Translations under genes and position numbers: made by a program | DNA from: Candidatus Omnitrophota bacterium | GTDB taxonomy: Bacteria; Omnitrophota; Gorgyraeia; Zapsychrales; Fredricksoniimonadaceae | Length of the DNA: 44,126 nucleotides | Direction of reading: 5' to 3' | Assembly: GCA_013286575.1 (NCBI GenBank) | Contig: JABDFL010000006.1 | Location: forward strand, 793-44,918 | Shown: positions 37,001 to 44,126 of the stretch, piece by piece | Layout: each line of letters starts with the position of its first letter | Position numbering within the stretch: position 1 is the first letter of the stretch | The notes under the pieces: generated by a model | The model's database searches: none | What the model was told of the DNA's origin: nothing | What the model saw: only the letters and a program-made list of their open reading frames with translations

Positions 37001-40000
37001 TCATCCGCATGATTTGGTCCCAAATCACCTTTTCCCTGGCCTCTAGGGCATGTAATTGTTCTTCCGGCCCGCTTCTTTGGATGATAGGAAGAAATCGCAT
37101 CTGATCATTGAAGACTTGCTTGGCAGCGGCAATAGTCACAAGCTCTTGCAGCAAAGCTGTGTCGTCTTGATAGCCCATTGATCGGCCTTGGGCCACTTGA
37201 TCGGCTGTTATCACGTCTCCTGGCTCTATCTGCCTATGCAATTCGCCCTCTGCAGGTACTTCTATCTTGTAGCTTCCGACATCGGAAATTTGGTCATGCG
37301 CCAGGAATGTACCGCTGATGGCGTTGAGCTCAGGGTAAGGCGGATCAAACGGTATAAAATCAATGTCTATTGATTTTGGCATGTTGTTTTGATCAATAGG
37401 GGTGTCAAGCAGCAATACCATTCTTACTTGGACTTTTTTCTCTTGGGGGTCAGTACTTCCTTCGGCGCTAAAAACACTAAGGACCTTGTGCCCTGGGATC
37501 GTGACCTTCATTTTATGGCCAGCCAGGAGCCGGGCATCAATGTCAATATTGGTGATAATCTCTTGTCTGTCTAATTCCGTAAAAAGATCTTCATCTTTAT
37601 TCACAAGCTGACCGTTTTGTAATTTTGAATCGTCCAGGATCTTCGATTGGTGCGTGGCCCGGATTTCAACAAGATTGTCTTCCAGGTCTTGCTTATATTT
37701 CGCCTCTGCCAGCGCCAGAGCGATTTGAGGATCGGCCCCTTCTTGAGAGGTCGCCAAGCCGCTTATCCCTGATACCCTGGCTATCTCGCTCTCTATGTTT
37801 CTCTGGTCTGCTTCAAGGAGACCTTTTAAATCCGGACTCTCAATTTTGGCTTGAAGATCACCGGCGTTATACTCCCCGTGATTTGGAACAACTTCCTTTA
37901 TGATACCTGTGATTTTAGCCCTACGGGTGTGATGATTAAATGAAAAGTCAACGCCATCTTGATGAACATGTTCCGGCGTTGAAGATCCACCTACACCGGC
38001 AGGTGCTTGGGAAGTAGAACTTGCTGCCGGGGGCGGCACAGGCGCGGGAGCCGGTATACTAACTGCCCCGGAAACAGGTTGCTGGCTGGCAGGTGGTGTT
38101 GAAAAAGAGTTCGCAGCCAACGGCGCAAGCGTCGTCGGCGCAGGCAGTGCTGCCGCAACAGGTGCCGGTGGAATCGGGGGCACAGGCAATGTCAAATGAT
38201 CAGGTGGTGGTGGAGACGGCGATCCTCCTGCTGCTTGCAGCGGTGCAGGTGGCTGTGCCGGCAAAGCTGTTTGAGTGGGTGCAGGCGCCGCGGCAGGCGG
38301 TGTAACAGCCCTCGTCGGATGCGTTTGAGGAGCCACCGGTTGGAGGTGCGCCATTGGCGTAGCGACAACTGCTGCCGCTGGTCTTGGTGCTGCTAGCTCT
38401 GGACTGCTCCCACCAGATCCGCTGCCGTTACCGACGGCCTGGGAAACTGCAAGAGGAAAAAGCACTTCCGGACGGTCAATTTCAACGGTATCACCAACAT
38501 GCATGTGTTTAAAATCAGTAATCTTGGGATTAAATGTTTTGATGACCCTTTCAAATGCGCCGTCCTTGCCCCATAAAGGCATATAGGTAAATCCTGCCCG
38601 CTGCAGCATCCCACCGAAACCAAGCCTGCCGTCTGTTGGCTCGACTGTCAGCGTTATTTTTTGAGTCGCTTTAACAGGCGTTGGGTTTACGACAGGAGCA
38701 GGTGTTTGATCAACTGATGAAGCAGGGATCGCCGGTGCATTTGAGGCTATCTGAAATGGCTTAGCTGATTCGTCTTGATTCTTCGCTAGCGACTTAGACA
38801 CGGCTTCTGTCCATTGCCGCTGTTGGAAAAGTTGGATGGCTAACGCATCTACAGAGGATGTTTGATTTTGTGCAGGCGGGGTGGCCACTTTGGCCTGGGC
38901 CACTGCTCCCAGCGGGTTTGCAAGCTGAGAGGCCCAAACCATACCCAAGACCATTCTCTTCCATGCTGGGAGGCTGCTTTTGTTTTGAGACAAAGATCCC
39001 CTCATGGCTTGGTCACCCACCAATTGGTCCATATTAACGCCAATGGGATGGAGTTCAACTTTTTCCAACATGGCTGAATCAGCATCTTGGGCAAAGACCT
39101 TTGTTATCATGGCCGGACTAAAAGCCCGTAAAGTGTGCTCCCACTGCGAGGACATCGCAAAATTACACCCGCCGGAGAAATATTTACGCGGCACCACCTG
39201 TTGAGAAATAGGATCAACGTCTTCGCGGATATAGTTATAAGCGCCGACCTTGTAGATGCGTAAATACTGCTTGTAGATCTTTTCTTTAGCATCTTTGTCG
39301 ATACCATCAACACCGGAGATCTTCTTCTTATTGACATATACTTCAGAAAGAATGTTCCTTCTTAGGGCACGCTTAAACCAGTCTGCCAGAATGATGGAAT
39401 GAAAGATCTGCCGGACAGGGGCAAAATTCTTTCCTTCATTGATCTCTTTTTCCAATTCAGGAAGGATGATCTCTTTTGTAATGCTGGCGGATATCTCCTG
39501 GCCGGCACTTGACTTTCTATCTCCGGCAGTCAGATGTTTCTTCATCGCCAGATAATCCGCTTCCAACATGACCTTCAAATGCGTATGCCCGATCATGGCA
39601 ATATTGCCCATATCATAGACAATGGCTTGATCAGGGACGATCCAGACCTTATTATAGGTATTGACCGGAAGATCGGTGGTGCCGAATTTCTGGTAGGCTT
39701 TCTTGTAAACCAGGTCCCAAAATTTCTTGCCCAGCTTTGATTCCGGATAGGTCAAGGAAGAAGCCAGTTGCTTTAAGAGTTTATCCTGATTGAGAAGATT
39801 GTTGCCAACATCGGTCAAGGACAATTCATTGGGAATGATCCGTCCGGATTCATACGGAGAGAGATTGACCCAAAGGTCTTCTTCGGGGATGGTAAGCGAG
39901 GTCAAAAAATATTTGATAAGCAAGGCCGTGTCCTTCGGAGTCATATTGCGGCGATCTCCTGAATCAACCACAAAATCGAACTCAAAAGGTTTATCAGGGT

Positions 40001-40187
40001 AAACGCGCATGCCGCGTAAAACAGGCGTGGAATAGGGAATGGAAAGATCGAGGAAATAGTTGTGGGGGGCTGGTAAAAAAGGGGTGCCTTGCGCCTGCAC
40101 TTGTTCAAGGCTGTTTTGGACCAATAAAATGGCCAATAAACAGCATATTGTTCGAAAAACCCTGGATTTTTTGTTAATTAATGACAT
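31074..40187 (-). CDS. Giant (3037 aa) multidomain envelope protein: N-terminal signal, lineage-type N-terminal domain, LysM-like motif, Pro-rich linker, HlyD/MFP-like domain, TolC-like coiled coil, helical repeats, 3 TM segments, C-terminal GT-like cytoplasmic domain, GGID-type tail
   Basis: Single uninterrupted ORF; domain calls by motif reading only. Confidence 0.75.
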   Translation of the reverse strand: MSLINKKSRVFRTICCLLAILLVQNSLEQVQAQGTPFLPAPHNYFLDLSIPYSTPVLRGMRVYPDKPFEFDFVVDSGDRRNMTPKDTALLIKYFLTSLTIPEEDLWVNLSPYESGRIIPNELSLTDVGNNLLNQDKLLKQLASSLTYPESKLGKKFWDLVYKKAYQKFGTTDLPVNTYNKVWIVPDQAIVYDMGNIAMIGHTHLKVMLEADYLAMKKHLTAGDRKSSAGQEISASITKEIILPELEKEINEGKNFAPVRQIFHSIILADWFKRALRRNILSEVYVNKKKISGVDGIDKDAKEKIYKQYLRIYKVGAYNYIREDVDPISQQVVPRKYFSGGCNFAMSSQWEHTLRAFSPAMITKVFAQDADSAMLEKVELHPIGVNMDQLVGDQAMRGSLSQNKSSLPAWKRMVLGMVWASQLANPLGAVAQAKVATPPAQNQTSSVDALAIQLFQQRQWTEAVSKSLAKNQDESAKPFQIASNAPAIPASSVDQTPAPVVNPTPVKATQKITLTVEPTDGRLGFGGMLQRAGFTYMPLWGKDGAFERVIKTFNPKITDFKHMHVGDTVEIDRPEVLFPLAVSQAVGNGSGSGGSSPELAAPRPAAAVVATPMAHLQPVAPQTHPTRAVTPPAAAPAPTQTALPAQPPAPLQAAGGSPSPPPPDHLTLPVPPIPPAPVAAALPAPTTLAPLAANSFSTPPASQQPVSGAVSIPAPAPVPPPAASSTSQAPAGVGGSSTPEHVHQDGVDFSFNHHTRRAKITGIIKEVVPNHGEYNAGDLQAKIESPDLKGLLEADQRNIESEIARVSGISGLATSQEGADPQIALALAEAKYKQDLEDNLVEIRATHQSKILDDSKLQNGQLVNKDEDLFTELDRQEIITNIDIDARLLAGHKMKVTIPGHKVLSVFSAEGSTDPQEKKVQVRMVLLLDTPIDQNNMPKSIDIDFIPFDPPYPELNAISGTFLAHDQISDVGSYKIEVPAEGELHRQIEPGDVITADQVAQGRSMGYQDDTALLQELVTIAAAKQVFNDQMRFLPIIQRSGPEEQLHALEAREKVIWDQIMRMRELHATRPGIVRQVVEDSGIFNRGNSVIEVGTGIAFVGTAENPVPVPESAKISEGTLILAQINGISLPAVVTEVISPLKTSKGIMTGYKGARFKIYGGPGLVNQGFPVKLIQPDDNGRTIVEAVLNKINQQEAIQAPAVAEEPQPQQAKVPPQATATTGMTPTPRAAAPSSGRVGVSGGSALQGFSEIREQVIQNNTAAVMNRSQGPQVIPSLVGTYSGDQIANAVKAADSQLQANISEKVAQAYAHKIKVIALEEKIRQTEEDLVRLEQLNSWVSGRGAAITGKPFSSSGINAIANLRNDIVNWQSQINQETIAYNTLTGQTGPISGRLPWHASLPPVDMKSNQGNTGALDQNPQWQAALAEYHKAMDKIQAGFQANPPQGDGAISYLVDPGPGRTYVMSPAGQALSQKMKQEGLKQINPVNTGEALIYNWTKAEVDLEEAKQNIIGALSSTAANSEGSGNQADLDRQAAQADFGNARLAGGSSPEDSVGLFVEAHNRSIKAINDQQNAFIQRARLEAMGGSNSFSSLSQLEEPSSPSTAPVGIGGGMHVTRPAAVMSVPLPDVNHEPRVAPEYLMPGVVTFVYPQGVSPEYLEVLMANGTTQAWQEALLDPNIFHRAELLNLFLTQYADRPGFYQTIIQIAKDSPYQDVILEICRHFVERNELSHLIRLITNAPGAKTKESYLNTIYQSLDNLLQDEQKLKQLSAGIAYPGISSGALENVFLNYLSSDPVNTMAKIRLLQLYWGPDDQLRILKNFEANHANDPQAVKIAQDIQASIFRQNIWDNVRSSFYLGNYDPMSFLYPDIDFISRGIFQNFQEDTRFLLNTSPPVQELGTVKPNLYRRALTATQDMLPNFTPAPAPGLTDYDLAYRPIRNAYFEHSDKDGQKKYIANLSGAALASLLPFPSQVRADIADRLGKTLEGRILVLQVDLGSNDPDFHNFIDNHYDWGEILEKDIQTIREKASAENGVHPSQDALTIRVIRAALERMAGRTGQADQKSLLLALRLSTYPMQQLHLLLTGDPVKDAPIRRQINMESMGWAVKVADDVNNSKPVPWRAYETRTKGDERAVRTVKEYLQMYPDPQEFEKHFEELKQDPQTKPMAEKLDTLRKTIAERIIKNDQSIPLVMEGQLWVLGILGGILGLVVSYVFRGAIFKKRYNIPKLLKILSKELNIGLKTDENGEDLNLVSVPKDAPAYKPLENLQNLIKGLSKDRSTEDIQNDLNTIINLADEVLTVTPYSSDLMNGSARHAEYTQTYGSFFLLVAQALYELSERLNNERRQGVKLRKDQRLRYKQDINRMMKSLRLVAERATPVMGWRGDIDNYNRYKYKEGHPLESWQLLWIYPYTRFVMLYYWVKSSAYNNLFPKNGVHDLVTDTNELMPDFHVKPEEIVRESQKNLDKVIESTSTYTKSTTPGGNTHHKFGSMLGRIAGAVAITVTALSWPIGAFLGQPLLWVVLGQLSASILSLAVYGSYVIRNLISLNPSWKYTIDVVINKLDARLKEGLGGDYKIGVSSQEKNIEDLAVEEGKIALDKERLDAIILIPEDRKGVQAANAYKEEQRRKNKDDPDKIIRDEAYVDVLDLNPEGTGNSFVDAFQAMRAKWKNKQVMYIFIDKDAPGPLDVMLRRAIIDGYRGAVSLTQSLPAGSPNKGIIIRYLRNTYSGPIKHIKGADITLSTSRVNEDELSSLAFIDSDFNLNGDPKIAAILEKLHISSLAQTRKPRGSGIFKHLKEKLYILSNPVFKQYSAFNGMITMGPEAVDMFDEIIRNMDNEKLRQKLSTLHFTSDFVIPILIAKLFKEDEFQLNRELDDYWRERIEWDDIQGIENDGKRAETTEALRDLYSVIAQTVDPDINVSAFVPHRGAEIFKLNAISPRNGNGHRRMAVNSRVRAAVNGNGHGRNSADQAAISTSNKSPGGIDLNFQPQFIQRSSQSPDSLFDAAALSMPEDFKGFDFNIIRFTPRLTVNGAFQLMFNSN

Positions 40188-40383
40188 ATATGTAAGTTGT
40201 TACATTTTATGTACTTGTGGCTCATTGCGAACGATAGTCTTAGCTTGATAATGAGAGTATAGACGATGAATGTTAAAAACATGTTATGGTTATGTTAATC
40301 TTACATAAAATTAATAATATATATAATTTATATAATATAAGAAATTTTTGAGAAAAGGAAGGCAGCCCTTAATGCTTCTTTAC

Positions 40384-41418
40384 TTAATTAAACATGCTGT
40401 ACGGGTAAATTCCCGATGCATGACCATCACTCCAGGTGATGCCAACAGCATAGTTGCCCAGGGGAAGTATTTCTACGGGGTTAATGTCTGCGGGGATTTT
40501 TTTGATATCGACCAGCTGCTGGCCGGTCACTTCTGATACGCATAGGGCGCACTGGCAATTGGCGCGAAGATCAAAGGCTTTGGCTGACAGCTCCCTGCCA
40601 TCGCCAAAAACCAGGACCACCTGGCCATCTCTGTAGCCGGCGTCTTTTAAATCTGGTTGGGATAGATGGGCTTTATCAACCGCTTTGAGTAATTCGTTGG
40701 TTGCTTCTTTGATAGTTTCATTGGCTTGGTAAAAACTCATGTCCTCGGAAAGCTGTTCCGTGATCGGCACCTCTGCCAGGGTCTTGACCCCAAAACGCAA
40801 GGACAAGGCCCCTGCTTTTTGTTCGCCAAAAATATAATATTTTTTGCCCGTGTCCGGCGCCAAAAAATACGCCATATTTTCAATGACACCTAAAATCGGC
40901 ACCTTGACTTTTTCAAACATCAGGATCCCGCGGGCGGTATCGACGAGAGAAAGGGTGTGGTGTGTCGTGACGATCACTGCCCCGGTCAATTTGATCGACT
41001 GGGTGATGGTCAACTGAATGTCCCCCGTACCCGGCGGCATATCAAGTATCAAATAGTCCAGCTCTCCCCAATCCGTTTGAAACAATAACTGCTGGATATA
41101 GCGCGTGACAATGGGCCCGCGCATCACCGCCGGAGCGTCCCCCAGTAAAAATCCAAAGGACATCAGTTTAAGCCCCTGGTGTTCGATGGGTGTCAGCAGT
41201 TTAAATTCATTGGACTTGACCTTGGCGTCCCGCAACTGAAAAAGCGAGGGCAGCGACGGTCCGTAAATGTCCGCATCCAAAAGCCCTGTCTTAAACCCCC
41301 GGCGGGAAAGTTCCCATGCCAAAGCGCAGGCCACCGTGGATTTGCCCACCCCGCCTTTGCAGGAGGAGATGGCAATAATATGTTTAACTTTCGATAATGT
41401 AAAGGGATTGGTGCTCAT
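40384..41418 (-). CDS. Mrp/NBP35-type P-loop ATPase with C-terminal DUF971-like domain
   Basis: ISSCKGGVGKSTVACALAWEL; YLILDMPPGTGDIQLTI; C-terminal LRANCQCALCVSEVTGQQ...WSDGHASGIYPYSMF. Confidence 0.9.
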   Translation of the reverse strand: MSTNPFTLSKVKHIIAISSCKGGVGKSTVACALAWELSRRGFKTGLLDADIYGPSLPSLFQLRDAKVKSNEFKLLTPIEHQGLKLMSFGFLLGDAPAVMRGPIVTRYIQQLLFQTDWGELDYLILDMPPGTGDIQLTITQSIKLTGAVIVTTHHTLSLVDTARGILMFEKVKVPILGVIENMAYFLAPDTGKKYYIFGEQKAGALSLRFGVKTLAEVPITEQLSEDMSFYQANETIKEATNELLKAVDKAHLSQPDLKDAGYRDGQVVLVFGDGRELSAKAFDLRANCQCALCVSEVTGQQLVDIKKIPADINPVEILPLGNYAVGITWSDGHASGIYPYSMFN

Positions 41419-41432
41419 GGACTAATACTACT

Positions 41433-42302
41433 TTATTTTAGACTGGAAGTCAAAGCCTGGGGAATTTCGTCGGGGAAATCAATGACAATAACGCCCGCAT
41501 CGCGCAGCATCTGCATTTTAGCCTCAGCCGTGGAATCGCCTGAAGAAATAATGGCGCCGGCATGCCCCATGCGCTTGCCGGCGGGCGCGGTGCGTCCGGC
41601 AATGAAAGACACGACAGGTTTGGTGACATGCTTCTTGATATATTCCGCGGCCAATTGCTCATCGCCGCCGCCTATCTCGCCGACCATGACAATGGCACGG
41701 GTAGCCGGGTCTTCCTGGAACATTTTAAGGACATCCACAAACCTGGTGCCGATAATAGGGTCTCCGCCGAGGCCCACGCAAGTGGATTGCCCCATATCAT
41801 TAATGGTCAAATTATAAACCACCTCGTAGGTCAAGGTGCCTGAACGGGAAACGACACCAATGTCCCCGGCCTTATGGATATGCCCCGGCATAATGCCGAT
41901 TTTAGCCTTGCCCGGAGAGATCAATCCCGGGCAATTGGGCCCGATCAAACGGCACTGACTTTGGCTCAACGCTTTTTTAACTTCCACCATGTCCAAAACC
42001 GGAACACCCTCGGTGATGCAGATGATCAAAGGGATTCCGTTCTTAATATCTTCCAGCATGGCGTCTTTGGCAAATTTGGCCGGCACATAAATGACCGCGG
42101 CATTGCAGCCGGTCTTGTCCTTGGCTTCTTTGACGGAATTAAAAACAGGGATGCCGTTGACTTCCTGCCCGCCTTTGCCGGGGGTCACGCCACCGACGAC
42201 CTTGGTGCCGTACTCCAGCATCTGCTTGGCATGAAAAGAACCGTCACGGCCGGTGATGCCCTGGACAATGACCTTTGTATTTTGATCGATAAGTATGGAC
42301 AT
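41433..42302 (-). CDS. sucD: Succinate-CoA ligase alpha subunit
   Basis: [65 protein letters not shown]. Confidence 0.96.
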   Translation of the reverse strand: MSILIDQNTKVIVQGITGRDGSFHAKQMLEYGTKVVGGVTPGKGGQEVNGIPVFNSVKEAKDKTGCNAAVIYVPAKFAKDAMLEDIKNGIPLIICITEGVPVLDMVEVKKALSQSQCRLIGPNCPGLISPGKAKIGIMPGHIHKAGDIGVVSRSGTLTYEVVYNLTINDMGQSTCVGLGGDPIIGTRFVDVLKMFQEDPATRAIVMVGEIGGGDEQLAAEYIKKHVTKPVVSFIAGRTAPAGKRMGHAGAIISSGDSTAEAKMQMLRDAGVIVIDFPDEIPQALTSSLK

Positions 42303-42303
42303 A

Positions 42304-43434
42304 TTATTTAGATGCCTTCACAGCCTCGGTAACAGCTTGTCTCATAGACGTAAATGTCGTCAATCCGGCCGAGGTTAAAAGTGCCTTAGCTTCTTTTTCA
42401 TTGGTCCCGGTCAAACGGATGACCAGGGGCACCGGAATATTAATTTGCTTTAAAGCGGTCAATATCCCGTTGGCGATATCGTCGCAACGGGTAATACCGC
42501 CAAAAATATTGATCAAGATGACCTTGATGTCTTTGTTGCGCAAAATGATCTTTAAGGCATTGAGCACTTTTTCAGGATTGGAAGAGCCGCCCACATCTAA
42601 AAAGTTGGCCGGCCTGCCGCCGAGCAAGTTGACCGCGTCCATGGTCCCCATGGCCAGGCCTGCGCCATTGACGATGCAGCCGACATTGCCTTCGAGCTTC
42701 ACAAAACTTAAGCCCTTTTCCTTGGCTTCCAGCTCGTCGCTATCTTCATATTTCATGTCCCGGAGCGCCGCTAATTCCGGATGGCGGTCCATGGCATTGT
42801 CATCAAAGATGACCTTGGCATCAGCCGCGATCAAATTGCCTTCGCCGTTGATGACAAAGGGGTTGATTTCCGCCAGGGAGCAGTCTTTTTCAAAAAATAA
42901 TTTAAGTAATTTCTGCAGGATGGACGTGGAACTTTTTTGCAGGCGTACGTCGCTGAACAACTGGGCTGCCACGGGCGCCCAGCGGGCCTCATCAAGGGTT
43001 TTGATCCCCTGCATGTAAAATTTGATGATCCTCTCCGGATGGGTCTTGGCGGTTTCTTCGATTTCAACGCCGCCGTCGGCAGAAGCAATAATGACAACGT
43101 CACCTTTGATATTATCTATGGTAACGGCCAAATAATATTCTTTTTTGATATCAATGGCCCGGGCAACCAGAAGCCGCTCCACTGTATAGCCTTTGATATT
43201 CAAATTCTTAATGCGGTTAAATTCCGAAACCAGCTCAGCCTCATTGGCAACGACCTTGACCCCGCCGGCCTTGCCGCGGCCCCCGACCAAAACCTGGGCT
43301 TTAACAACGACGGGAAACCCTGTCTTGCGGGCGATCTTCAGGGCCTCGTCAGAGGTGACAGCAACATCACCGTCAGCAACCGGGATGCCGTATTCGAGAA
43401 ATAAATTCCTGGCCTGGTATTCATGGATTTTCAT
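42304..43434 (-). CDS. sucC: Succinate-CoA ligase beta subunit
   Basis: [19 protein letters not shown]...[33 protein letters not shown]; start set to MKIHEYQ. Confidence 0.96.
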   Translation of the reverse strand: MKIHEYQARNLFLEYGIPVADGDVAVTSDEALKIARKTGFPVVVKAQVLVGGRGKAGGVKVVANEAELVSEFNRIKNLNIKGYTVERLLVARAIDIKKEYYLAVTIDNIKGDVVIIASADGGVEIEETAKTHPERIIKFYMQGIKTLDEARWAPVAAQLFSDVRLQKSSTSILQKLLKLFFEKDCSLAEINPFVINGEGNLIAADAKVIFDDNAMDRHPELAALRDMKYEDSDELEAKEKGLSFVKLEGNVGCIVNGAGLAMGTMDAVNLLGGRPANFLDVGGSSNPEKVLNALKIILRNKDIKVILINIFGGITRCDDIANGILTALKQINIPVPLVIRLTGTNEKEAKALLTSAGLTTFTSMRQAVTEAVKASK

Positions 43435-43487
43435 AAGGTGCTTGAATATTAGCACAATTTCCCGCAATTGCGATACAAAAATTGTAT

Positions 43488-44114
43488 TTATGCTAAAATC
43501 TTTTCCCCCTGAAAAATCGGTTCCACAGGTTTGGCATCAATCCTTAATCCCCCATCGTGTTCAATATGGATGGTATACAGATAGCCGGGGATAAAAACAA
43601 CTCCGGGGGCTTCGATTTGGACACTCTTGATACCCGCATTTTGGGCCCTGCCCTCATCAAAGGCAAAACGCCAAAAATCCCTCCAAAACCTGTTTTCAAA
43701 ACCACTGGCCTTTCCCGGGATTTTATACCCGCCAGGGATCTCGTCAACCTGGGTGATGGGAAATTCCTGGGTCCGGGCACCGTCAAGCATAAACGCCTTC
43801 CAGAACAAATAAACGCTCCTGCCGCGAAACCGGTCGCCTGCGGCCACAAATTTGTCCTCGAAACGCACCACCAAAGACTGAAACTGGATCAAGTTTCCGC
43901 TGAAGGTAAAGTATTTGGGCGGCAAGGGCCTGCCCGTGGTATCAAACTCGACGAATTTGATAGTGGTATTATTACGGCCGGAGGCCTCGTCATAATTGAC
44001 CGCCGTAACCAGCACCTGGGCTGCCCGCGATTCCGCCTGAAGGCGCCCCAGCATCTGCTCATAAACATGTTCCTGGTTAAAACGCCAGATCAGCCAAAAG
44101 CCAAAAACGATCAA
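43488..44114 (-). CDS. Hypothetical protein with N-terminal TM; possibly truncated by the window end
   Basis: 208-aa ORF running to 12 nt from the window edge. Confidence 0.6.
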   Translation of the reverse strand: MIVFGFWLIWRFNQEHVYEQMLGRLQAESRAAQVLVTAVNYDEASGRNNTTIKFVEFDTTGRPLPPKYFTFSGNLIQFQSLVVRFEDKFVAAGDRFRGRSVYLFWKAFMLDGARTQEFPITQVDEIPGGYKIPGKASGFENRFWRDFWRFAFDEGRAQNAGIKSVQIEAPGVVFIPGYLYTIHIEHDGGLRIDAKPVEPIFQGEKILA

Positions 44115-44126
44115 ACAAAAAACAAA

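Noticed and set aside
38000-38420. Pro/Ala/Gln-rich segment as a frameshift or separate repeat array
   Set aside because: The reading frame stays open and composition fits a flexible linker; no exact tandem repeat unit is visible.
40300-40350. AT-rich run upstream of the giant gene as a replication or integration site
   Set aside because: Only simple AT-richness; no iterons, att-like duplications or integrase nearby.

Overview
The 44 kb window looks like chromosomal DNA from an uncultured bacterium. The N-terminal domain and the C-terminal GGID-type tail of the giant ORF suggest Omnitrophota, by recall only. Most of it is readable housekeeping content: GT2-nadE; a nitrogen-assimilation block (GAF-GAF-ANTAR regulator, DUF2934 protein, small membrane protein, amt, P-II, type III glutamine synthetase); a complete 14-subunit complex I split into two facing operons (nuoJKLMN on +, nuoA-I on -); a two-component system; a RHH/PIN toxin-antitoxin pair; OsmC; sucCD-mrp; and a 3037-aa giant protein. 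The strongest candidate for an undescribed system is a local ANTAR-type transcription-antitermination circuit. Two leaders next to the GAF-GAF-ANTAR gene (one for the amt-glnB-glnN operon with two tandem attenuators, one for the DUF2934 gene) carry three copies of a GGGC-[A N U G A W]-GUCC hairpin. Each copy overlaps the 5' arm of a U-tract terminator, and one is preceded by a 9-bp hairpin with an AUAGAU hexaloop. Other notable items are a ~200 bp highly structured element with 26-bp terminal inverted repeats at the inferred inversion breakpoint between the two nuo operons, a 22-bp inverted repeat upstream of nadE, a dispersed GGGGACAGT inverted-repeat family bracketing the TA module, a perfect 19-bp operator-like palindrome, and the giant multidomain protein. 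All homology statements come from reading protein motifs; no search was run.
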